This document shows, piece by piece, positions 57,801-64,000 of a DNA stretch of 64,000 nt (within the stretch, counting starts at the first letter, position 1; each line of letters opens with the position of its first letter). The DNA is from Nansenia antarctica (Eukaryota; Chordata; Actinopteri; Argentiniformes; Microstomatidae). A program made the translations under genes and the position numbers. The notes beneath the pieces are model-generated. The model saw only the letters and a program-made list of their open reading frames with translations. It was not told where the DNA came from and did not search any database. The stretch is taken from assembly GCA_963989245.1 (NCBI GenBank), contig OZ022340.1, positions 47,768,945-47,832,944 of the forward strand, given 5' to 3'.

Positions 57801-60382
57801 TCGTTAGCCAATAACAAGCTAACTAGCTTACCGAGACGAGCCATCGTCTTCCTCGCCATCTGCCACAACATGCTTCCTTTTGAGGAGGTCTCTACACCTG
57901 CTGGGGACATGATGCTTCGTCAAGGTGAACTGAACCAGCTTGTGTGGAATGGAGCCGAATGCATTTGCCAGGTCAAGCCACAACACTGACAGGTTGCCTT
58001 TGTTCTCTCGGGCCTCCCGAATGAGCTGTGTCACCACGCCGGTATGCTCCAGACAACCTGGCATTCCTGACACACCGCCCTTCTGGACGGATGTATCGAT
58101 GTAGGTGTTCTTTGCCAGGTAGGTACACAGCCGTCTGGAAACAGTGCTGAAGAAAACCTTTGCCTCAACACACAGCAGGGAGATGATGCTGAACTGGTCT
58201 AGCTGAGTGGAGTTTTCCTCCTTCGGGATCCAAACCCCTTCAGCCACTCTCCATTGTTCAGGTATCCTCCCCCTTCTCCAGAAGACTGGCAGGATTTTCC
58301 ACAGACGCAGCAGGAGTTTGGGACAGTTCTTGTACACTTTGTATGAAGTGCCACTCGGTCCTGGAGCAGAGCTTGCCCTTGCTTTGCGGACAACCTCCCT
58401 GACTTCCTTCAGCTGCAGCTCCGACATGTCGAATTGCTCTTCCGGTTCAGGGGGGTCTATGAGGATGTTGCACTCTCCCAACTCCTGCTCTCTTGCGGGA
58501 TCGCTGTACGTCTGCTTCAGATGATGGTCTATCTCTTCCTGCGAGGAGGCCAGTTTGCCACTGCGCTTCTGCCCGAGCAAATCCTTCATGAACTTGAAGG
58601 GGTTGGCTATGAATGCAGCACGTTTACGCCGCCTCTCACGCCGCCGCCTCCGATGCCACTCAGCCCGGCGGAGAATCCTGATGTTTTTCCGTAGGATGCA
58701 CATTAGCTGGGCCAGGCCAGTGCGTTCCTCCTCTCCTGCCACCTTGTACTGGGACTTCAGCGCTTTCATCTCCTGCCTGATGTTATGGATCTTTGCAGCT
58801 CTTTGGTTCTTTACGTAAGATGTTCCGGAGCTTTTCTTCTCCTCCACGCCGAACCGTTCAGCTGCAGTGCTGACAATGATTGTTGTCATCGCCTGTAGCT
58901 TCCTGTCAGCCTCGCCCTTCACAGTTACCTCCAGAATTTGGTCGACATCGTCATCGAACTGCTTCCACAGTGAAGTCATGCTAGCTGCTGGCCATTTGAT
59001 CCGCCTCCGGTCGGACTTGATGCTCGAGGGGTTAGACTGCAACACTTGGAGGTTCTGGGCACTATGGGGTGACTCCGGGCCTGGCACCTCCTGCGTCTCA
59101 CCAGGTTGAACACCTGTGTGTTGTGTTGCTTCTACTCCTAACGGGCATTTCATCCTCGCTCGGTGGATCTTTAAGCCATGGATGTTCTTGCAGATTTTAC
59201 CGCATGTACACTGCTTGCTCATAGTCGTTTGTCCATTATCTAAGTCTGTTGCCGTTGTGTCCGTCCGACTGGGGTGCTCATCCTCCCCCCCTCTCGGGCA
59301 CCCCTGGGGGTATTTTTCCATTAAGTTCATCGTAGCTTTTTTGGGGTCCTCCTCTCAGAGGACACAGATTGGGTTGCCAGCCCGTTCTGCCCCCGGCGCC
59401 GTCTCTCCGAGCTGTCACTGACTCTCCAGTAGTCACCACACTCTTCATGGTTGTCATCCAGTCTTTCCTGGCTGTCACTGATGACTCAGGGGGTTCGCTA
59501 TGTACATACATCTACTGATGCCTCTGGACTCTGGTATTCATGGTTACTGTCAGTTTGGGGTCATGTGGGTTGTTATTACTGTCTGTCTGGGGTCATGTGG
59601 GTTGTTACGGTTACTGTCAGTCTGGGGTCATGTGGGTTGTTACGGTTACTGTCAGTCTGGGGTCATGTGGGTTGTTACGGTTACTGTCAGTCTGGGGTCA
59701 TGTGGGTTGTTACGGTTACTGTCAGTCTGGGGTCATGTGGGTTGTTACGGTTACTGTCAGTCTGGGGTCATGTGGGTTGTTACGGTTACTGTCAGTCTGG
59801 GGTCGTGGGTTGTTATGGTTACTGTCCGTCTGGGGTCATGTGGGTTATGTTTACTGTCAGTCTGGGGTCATGTGGGTTGTTATTAATGTTTACTGTCAGT
59901 CTGGGGTCATGTGGGTTGTTATTAATGGTTTCTGTCTGCGTGTTTTGTCATACCTACCAGTGATGGACGATAAGAATGTGGCAAAGCTTAATGAGCTCAT
60001 CCAACAAGGGTAAGAGACTAAAAGTCAAACTTAAATGGGTGTGATAGAATTATCACCTTGTTTTCCTAAATTGGTTAACACCTGAATAGATACAGCATAT
60101 TGACTATTGCGCTGTGGTGTCATTTCAACATGACATGAGCATGATATGCGCATCAATCAAGTCTATGAATTGTAGAATTATTTTGCCCTATGCTTATGCA
60201 ATTGTCAGTCATTGAGACTAACTAACATCCTAACGACAGACTAACGTCCTCAAATGGTGTAAATCTACCTAATGGAATGTTGTCCTGTTCTCTCAGGGCC
60301 ACCACGGTGCGTTCCAAAGGCAGAAACCTGCGAATCAAAGCACCCATGTGTCGTGCACTAAAGAGGCTTTGTGACCCAGATG
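43387..60382 (+). CDS. cramp1: Cramped chromatin regulator homologue 1, first seven coding exons
   Basis: Exons 43387-43436, 43817-44181, 47227-47444, 52466-52619, 53321-53404, 59961-60009 and 60297-60382 all have AG/GT borders and keep one frame (1006 nt, 335 codons so far). The N-terminal part is low-complexity with the conserved block DQHHFLRSSVRPPSKR. The SANT/Myb-like Cramped region follows: RRQWESWSAEDKNSFFEGLY, DFEAIQNNVALKYKKKGKP, VRHFYYRTWHKISKHIDFA, SQELYGLICYAELRKKVGG, NELIQQGATTVRSKGRNLRI, CRALKRLCDPDG. Cramped proteins are nuclear and repress or tune transcription, including histone genes. The remaining exons lie beyond the window. Introns are swollen with repeats. Confidence 0.93.
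43817..44181 (+). CDS. cramp1: cramp1 exon 2
   Basis: Acceptor TTTGCCAG. ATG at 43818 gives MTVGSRDG, similar to the known start of mammalian CRAMP1. The exon ends AAAG before GTAAGC and encodes the conserved DQHHFLRSSVRP block. Confidence 0.9.
46338..46382. repeat. (GA)n microsatellite
   Basis: About 22 GA units. Confidence 0.95.
47047..47185 (-). mobile_element. LINE 3'-end fragment
   Basis: Reads ttcaactttattgtcattgc on the plus strand, the reversed 3' tail common to fish L2/Rex-like LINEs. No coding part. Confidence 0.4.
47227..47444 (+). CDS. cramp1: cramp1 exon 3 (start of SANT-like domain)
   Basis: GC-rich exon encoding a Gly/Pro/Ala-rich linker and then RRQWESWSAEDKNSFFEGLY. Acceptor CCCGCAG, donor GAG before GTATCA. 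Confidence 0.92.
47529..47914. mobile_element. Foldback element
   Basis: Nearly the whole 386 bp is an inverted repeat with arms of about 170-180 bp. The ends are CAGGGTT / AACCCTG, flanked by CTACT on both sides. It lies 84 bp after cramp1 exon 3. Confidence 0.8.
47934..48230. mobile_element. PIF/Harbinger-type MITE
   Basis: 22-bp terminal repeats starting AGCCCAATTTATACTTCTGC, flanked by TTA on both sides (47931-47933, 48231-48233), the Harbinger-type 3-bp duplication. Confidence 0.8.
48650..51258. mobile_element. Composite/dimeric TIR element
   Basis: Ends TGGCGCTTTTCCA and its complement. The interior contains the same segment twice in direct order (about 49300-49625 and 50707-51110, sharing ccctggttgcgagatctaaa). 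It also contains a piece similar to the Harbinger MITE (48993-49080), a small MITE and a CG-rich alternating tract at 50489-50546. A third partial copy, inverted, starts at 62734. No transposase seen. Confidence 0.6.
49833..49977. mobile_element. Short MITE nested in the TIR element
   Basis: Ends carry inverted copies of gcgttcgtaaattcgctctg. The same family begins again at 63962 and runs off the window. Confidence 0.6.
51755..52465 (+). repeat. 0.7-kb pyrimidine-rich minisatellite ending at cramp1 exon 4
   Basis: Irregular repeats of ctcctctcctctgtctccct. The plus strand is almost only C and T, with G only in gtctcc/ggctcc. It runs directly into the acceptor tccag of exon 4. Confidence 0.92.
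52466..52619 (+). CDS. cramp1: cramp1 exon 4
   Basis: Encodes YGKDFEAIQNNVALKYKKKG to HIDFAN; the most conserved part of the Cramped domain. Donor G before GTGAGC. Confidence 0.95.
52683..52925 (+). repeat. 40-bp minisatellite resembling the exon 5 splice junction
   Basis: About six units (one shortened) of tgtactccatagtgcttaac followed by atgttgtacctctccctctg. The unit parallels the intron 4/exon 5 boundary 400 bp downstream (gcttaacat, gttgcaactctctctctag, tgtactcccgggtgct). Confidence 0.85.
53085..53215 (-). mobile_element. tRNA-derived SINE
   Basis: On the minus strand, GGTCCAGTGGTCTAGCAC (A-box-like) and GGTTTGAATCC (B box) at tRNA-like spacing. It is not a tRNA gene: the arms do not pair as a full cloverleaf. 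Confidence 0.6.
53321..53404 (+). CDS. cramp1: cramp1 exon 5
   Basis: Encodes VYSRVLKKSSQELYGLICYA and ELRKKVGG. Acceptor CTCTCTAG, donor C before GTGAGT; a GT microsatellite follows at once. Confidence 0.95.
53471..54766. mobile_element. Non-autonomous hAT element
   Basis: Ends tagggatggacggttttt / aaaccgtccatcccta with the exact 8-bp duplication CTGTGTGT (53463-53470, 54767-54774). The interior carries LINE or SINE 3' tails (aaagcgcattgggtc, (atca)n) and no transposase. Confidence 0.85.
54795..54839. repeat. (GT)n microsatellite
   Basis: About 20 GT units next to the hAT element. Confidence 0.9.
55025..55416. repeat. 35-bp minisatellite, left block
   Basis: About eleven units of ctgtctggggtcatgtgggt plus tgttatggttactgt. 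The same array resumes at 59540 after the LINE insertion. Confidence 0.9.
55566..57032 (-). pseudogene. HERO/R2-like ORF, C-terminal half with RLE endonuclease
   Basis: 483 open codons from 57017 (the frame continues back to 57032). It has the RT thumb and linker (LPRILWPLLVYAVP, RRWLGLPRSLS), the CCHC finger CQLCSKRGTLEHILSCC, and the restriction-like endonuclease core RPDIVLLSES and LLELTVPWEDR. FPVEVGCRGF follows. RLE retrotransposons cut target DNA with this domain. The half is open and looks intact. Confidence 0.8.
57034..57880. mobile_element. Partial hAT element replacing the RT core
   Basis: Starts with the hAT-type end tagggctgccacaaacg and a stretch of gattagtcgactaat palindromes. 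No matching far end is seen. Its right part reads, on the minus strand, KRKHVVADGEEDDGSS, like a transposase N-terminus fused to the LINE frame. The LINE's FADD-containing RT segment is absent. Confidence 0.5.
57828..59330 (-). pseudogene. HERO/R2-like ORF, N-terminal half
   Basis: 500 codons: a C2H2-type finger (CTCGKICKNIHGLKIH), a very basic stretch (HRRRRRERRRKRAAFI) and early RT blocks (SSAPGPSGTSYKVY, IPEQWRVAEGVWIPKE, SVQKGGVSG, LSVLWLDLANAFGSIPH). The frame then runs into hAT-like sequence, before the catalytic YXDD/FADD block. Not functional as RT. Confidence 0.8.
59540..59935. repeat. 35-bp minisatellite, right block
   Basis: About eleven units of actgtcagtctggggtcatg plus tgggttgttacggtt, very uniform. 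It ends 25 bp before cramp1 exon 6. Confidence 0.9.
59961..60009 (+). CDS. cramp1: cramp1 exon 6
   Basis: A 49-nt exon encoding MDDKNVAKLNELIQQ; acceptor TACCAG, donor GG before GTAAGA. Confidence 0.93.
60297..60382 (+). CDS. cramp1: cramp1 exon 7
   Basis: Encodes ATTVRSKGRNLRIKAPMCRA to LCDPDG; acceptor TCTCAG, donor G before GTAAGT. The next exon is not in the window. Confidence 0.95.
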
Positions 60383-60672
60383 GTAAGTACACGCACGCAC
60401 ACGCACACGCACACACACACACACACAAGGGCACCTGGGTGGTCTGTCCTGCATGTCATCCCTCCTGTCTCTCACCTGTCCTCTACTGTCTCTATCCCAC
60501 TAAAGCAGAAATGCCCTAAAAACATTTTTAAAAGAAAGAAAAAAAGGTAGACAGCCACACTTCACATTCATATGCAAATACATACACACTGTCCTGTGTA
60601 AGTAATGGGACAGTGAAGCATGTTTTTCTTCTTTTGGCTCTACACAACAAAAACGTTGATTTAAAGTCGCAA
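60383..60672. other. cramp1 intron 7, start
   Basis: A short CA-rich tract near 60391-60427; otherwise nothing recognised. Confidence 0.4.
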
Positions 60673-60686
60673 GATTCACGACTTTT

Positions 60687-61087
60687 TTTATTTTTATTTT
60701 ATTTGTTTTTCAGATTTTATCCCTTTTTCACCCAATTTGGTAGCCAATTGAACCCAACCTAGCATCCAATTATCCCCTGCCTATTGCGAGGGATCCGCCG
60801 CACGACCCCGCGGCCGGCAGTCCCAGAGGAGGCCGCCAGGCAGACTAGCTGACTGGCTCCTCGAGCCCAGCACCGTTATTCCAGCACCAGACGGGGGCGC
60901 TGTTGCGCGACGGATCCTTGTCCGGAACTACTCCTATACCCCCCTCGGGAGCGGCCGCCCAATATGCCGTTCCCCGTGTGTGCCCTGGCCATATCCGGGT
61001 CTGGCGAGCCGGGATACGAACCCCGGCCCCGGTGGGCAGCATGCACTAGTGGCTAGTGCTTTAGACCGCTACACCACCGCGGGGCTT
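60687..61087 (-). mobile_element. tRNA-derived SINE with 14-bp target duplication
   Basis: On the minus strand a tRNA-like head (TGGTGTAGCGGTCTAAAGCA, then GGTTCGTATCCC), a GC-rich body and an A-rich tail. Flanked by gattcacgactttt on both sides (60673-60686, 61088-61101). Confidence 0.85.
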
Positions 61088-61131
61088 GATTCACGACTTT
61101 TCATGGTATTTTATTATATATTGGTATTGGC

Positions 61132-62633
61132 TAGGGATGCACGATATGCATTTTTTCCTACCGATACCGATATTTACCCGCTTCTCGTGGCCGATAACCG
61201 ATACCGATACCGATATTATTATTATTATTTTATTTTTTCTTTCCTAGCCCCAGGGGAGCTCCCCCTCCCAAATTTCGTTGTTTGGTACCTGTACTATATC
61301 AATGACAATAAAGACCATTCAGATATAATTTCACAGTTGATAACCTGTAGTTCATGCACACCTGAAGGTAAGAAAGGCTATGTAGTGAGCAAAGATTGAT
61401 GATTTAATATTCCATAGTGATCTCACCAAATCTAACTTACATCACTATTGTTAACACAACAAAGAGAACACTTCTGACTCTTCAAATGTTCATTTATTAT
61501 TTCCTCTAACAAACTAAATCTGTTATAGACAGTGCACAATGCGTTTTTTAGCCAAGATCTGGCCTCCTTTTATGAAAACAAAAAAGGCTCACCTAAGAGT
61601 AATTAGATGCGTTGTGCGACCTCATCATTGTCCGAGTCTCTCCTAGGGTCATAGCTGTAACATACTGTGTGTTGTCTCACTACACCACACTAACACACTG
61701 ATGTGATTCGCTTTCTGTATCCGTCGTGTCCCAACGGAGTTGCCGTAGGTCGCGGCCAGCAACCAGAAATAAACTACATGTCTACAGTAAAGTCGTGTCC
61801 GTGTCTGTCAAGAACATTACAATAGCGAGCAGCGGTAAAGCTGTCAATTCCCTTGTCATCCAGTACCGGGAAACCGATGTCAGGGCTATGTGGCACTAAG
61901 TTTGCCCAGCATGGTGTCGGTAAACCTGGAGACATGTCCGCGTTAGACTGTGATGGCAGCGGATCTTCTCCCGACAGGCTAGCCATGCGACTTAGCCGTC
62001 AGCGGAGAAGTTTCTTGGGGAACACTGCACAGTGGATACACTCATCGGTAGAGATAACAGCGGCCTGGGCGTGGATTAATCCCAGACACGCTGCGCACTT
62101 AGAGTGGGTGTCCCAGCTAGCCATTTACGTCTCGGCTGTGCTAGGTCCGCTAGCCTCAACGTTAGCCATTGCTGGCTAGGGGTTGTAGGCTAGCTGCTAG
62201 CAGGCCTCGCTACTTCACCCGTTAGCTTGTCAGCTATCAAGGGAAAACAGAGGGGCCAGGGGAGGGATATTACTATCTACCCGCTACAAGATGTGTCGTT
62301 GTGTTGTAACTCGTAGACCTTTGCCCTCCTCTCCGAACTTTTGTCGAACATGTGTTGCAAATTGCAAACGCAATATCTGCCTCAGAAACTGTGAAGAATG
62401 TCCACACCGGGGAAGGCATGTTTCGCTCGCGTCTCGTCAAAACAAACTGCGTGCCTGAGTGCGGAAACCGGAAGCAGAGCGCGGAAACCGGAAACCGGAA
62501 GCAGAAATATTTCCGGCTTCATAATATCGGTTAAATATCGGCTACATTTTATAAAACCGATAAATACCGATAAACATTAATGTCCCATTATCGGGCCGAT
62601 AAATATCGGTGCTGATAATATCGTGCATCCCTA
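61132..62633. mobile_element. Non-autonomous hAT element
   Basis: Ends tagggatgcacgatat / atatcgtgcatcccta-type with the exact 8-bp duplication GTATTGGC (61124-61131, 62634-62641). Subterminal ccgataccgat and cgataaatatcgg repeats. The interior has a short copy of the LINE 3' end seen at 8050-8130 and no intact transposase. Confidence 0.85.
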
Positions 62634-62639
62634 GTATTG

Positions 62640-62725
62640 GCCTAGTGGATAGTGAGTTGGACTGGTGATCAGAAGGTCATGAGTTCAAGTCCCACCTGGG
62701 AACACCACCACTAGTGGGCCCTTGA
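62640..62725 (+). mobile_element. tRNA-like SINE head
   Basis: tggcctagtggatagtgagt and gagttcaagtcccacc look like tRNA A and B boxes; truncated after the head. Confidence 0.5.
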
Positions 62726-62733
62726 GTAAGTAA

Positions 62734-62990
62734 TGGCGCTTCTCCACTACCGTCCCGTACCGTACCGCACTTTAATAAGTGCCGCTATACAGCTCAACGG
62801 GGGGAAATGCGACATGAATTATGTCAAAATGCAGCACTATCATGCACAGATCAGCCTAAAAACATGTAACATTAGATATATAACGTTAGGCAGATTTTTT
62901 TTTATGCCGTTTATGGCGTGAAGAATCAGCCGCTGGCCACGGCATTAGTCAGCTACATGCTCACATCCAGTCTCCGCTCCGATGTATTTC
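62734..62990. mobile_element. Partial copy of the TGGCGCTT TIR element
   Basis: Starts with the same end as the element at 48650 and then matches the reverse complement of about 51040-51125 (for example agctcaacggggggaaatgc). Confidence 0.55.
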
Positions 62991-63152
62991 TATGGGTGTG
63001 AGCTGTGCTTGACCAGGGCTTGACATTAAGCTTTTTCAGGTACTTGTCCTTCGGACAAGTGAACTTATCTTTTACTTGTCCTAGAGCTCAAGTTACTTGT
63101 CCAAATCCAAAGATTTAGAAAAAGCAATAATAATGAATAATAATATATTATA

Positions 63153-63514
63153 CTCTCACCGGCCACTTCATTAGGTACACCTTTTCAACTGCTTGTTAAC
63201 GCAAATACCTAATCAGCCAATCATGTGGCAGCAACTCAATGCATTTAGGCATGTAGACATGGTCAAGACGATCTGCTGAAGTTCAAACCAGCATCAGAAT
63301 GGGAAATAAAGGTGATTTAAGTGACTTTGAACCTGGCATGGTTGTTGGTGCCAGACGGGCTGTTGCGTGATATTATAGTGTCAATATGGACCAAAATCTC
63401 TGAGGAATGTTTCCAGCACCTTGTTGAATCTATGCCACGAAGAATTAAGGCAGTTCTGAAGGCAAAAGAGGGGGTCCAACCCCAAGGTGTGCCTAATGAA
63501 GTGGCCAGTGAGTG
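63153..63514 (+). mobile_element. Internally deleted Tc1-like transposon
   Basis: Ends resembling CTCTCACCGGCCACTTCATT in inverted orientation, each next to TA. The first codons of a Tc1 transposase (KGDLSDFEPGMVVGARR) are joined to the last ones (HLVESMPRRIKAVLKAKEG). A typical deletion derivative. Confidence 0.8.
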
Positions 63515-64000
63515 TATGTGTATGCAAATAACACATTTGACTACTATTGATTTAATAATGATGTATCCTTAATTTTCAAATGTATTCATTAAACAATATT
63601 TTGTAATTATTTAAAAACGTAGGGGTAATCAGTGATTACCCTAACCCTAACCCTTTTAGATTAAGATTGGCCACAAAAGGGATGAATATCTAGGAATATT
63701 TACAAAAAATGTTTGTAACTACAGTCCCTCCCCAATGGAAGCAATCTTATTTGCTAGCCTTTGGATAGTATCCTATATTCAAATTGAGAAATCTATCATT
63801 AGTGTCATTCTGAAGTTCGTATTGCGATGTGCTGGTCTTAAAACTTCAAACCTAAAATATACGATCGCATCGAACTACATGAAAATAAGCGGCATTGAGA
63901 AGAAGCGAATATGCGCATGTTCACGTGAATGGCACTAGTGACAGGAGACCCACAACACTATGGCTGCGTTCGTAAACTCGCTCTGGAATCTGATCAGCAC
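63515..64000. other. Right end of window
   Basis: No gene recognised. From 63962 a second copy of the MITE at 49833 begins and is cut by the window edge. Confidence 0.4.

Larger units (their letters stand above)
55448..59498 (-). mobile_element. RLE-type non-LTR retrotransposon (HERO/R2-like), broken
   Basis: Flanked by a 31-bp exact direct repeat (55417-55447 and 59499-59529), read as its target-site duplication. On the minus strand: an N-terminal zinc finger and the start of RT, a hAT-like insert, then the RT C-terminus, a CCHC finger and a restriction-like endonuclease. It split the 35-bp minisatellite. Confidence 0.8.

Noticed and set aside
60960..61087. Possible tRNA gene on the minus strand
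   Set aside because: A and B box text is present, but there is a long GC-rich body, an A-rich tail and a 14-bp target duplication: it is a SINE.

Overview
The window looks like nuclear DNA of a ray-finned (teleost) fish. It has split vertebrate genes with GT..AG introns, many CA/GT microsatellites, fish-type hAT and Tc1 elements, L2-like and RLE-type LINEs, tRNA-derived SINEs, and retroviruses related to the gamma/epsilon group. Two host genes are visible. A HERC-family HECT ubiquitin ligase (minus strand, about 6.2-12.7 kb) is represented by 14 phase-consistent exons that cover the region after the RCC1 repeats and the complete HECT domain. cramp1 (plus strand, from about 43.4 kb to beyond the right end) is represented by its first seven coding exons. 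Almost everything else is mobile DNA.

Layout. 1-3.2 kb is a TIR-bounded DNA transposon remnant carrying integrase fragments on one strand and a HECT-ending, ligase-like gene on the other. 3.5-5.5 kb is a hAT element with an 8-bp target duplication, sitting in a short tandem array. 6.2-12.7 kb is the HERC gene, with a LINE fragment and a Tc1/mariner-type MITE in its introns. 13.3-32.9 kb is one degenerate hAT element (8-bp duplication, inserted in a 46-bp minisatellite) that was later hit twice. The first insertion is a complete endogenous retrovirus with open gag, pol and env and near-identical LTRs (13.5-26.2 kb, minus). The second is a Ty3 chromovirus with matching LTRs (27.2-32.5 kb, minus). 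33.7-41.1 kb is an older, broken retrovirus on the plus strand, interrupted by an L2-like LINE and by a TIR element carrying a YqaJ-like nuclease exon.

cramp1 spans 43.4 kb to the end. Its introns hold a foldback element, a Harbinger-type MITE, a dimeric TIR element, a 0.7-kb pyrimidine-rich tract abutting exon 4, and a 40-bp minisatellite that looks derived from the exon 5 splice junction. They also hold three hAT-related elements, a broken RLE-type (HERO/R2-like) LINE with a 31-bp target duplication, SINEs and a deleted Tc1 element.

Most notable: (i) the intact, apparently very young retrovirus with a 539-nt pol/env overlap and a 2.5-kb leader containing three CTCF-like motifs; (ii) the Ty3 element whose 11-nt primer site is the exact complement of a segment placed where its transcript should begin, which is the Tf1-type self-priming layout; (iii) the transposon that pairs an integrase with a HECT ligase-like gene; (iv) the exon-derived minisatellite in cramp1. 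All family names come from recognising motifs by eye; no database search was possible.
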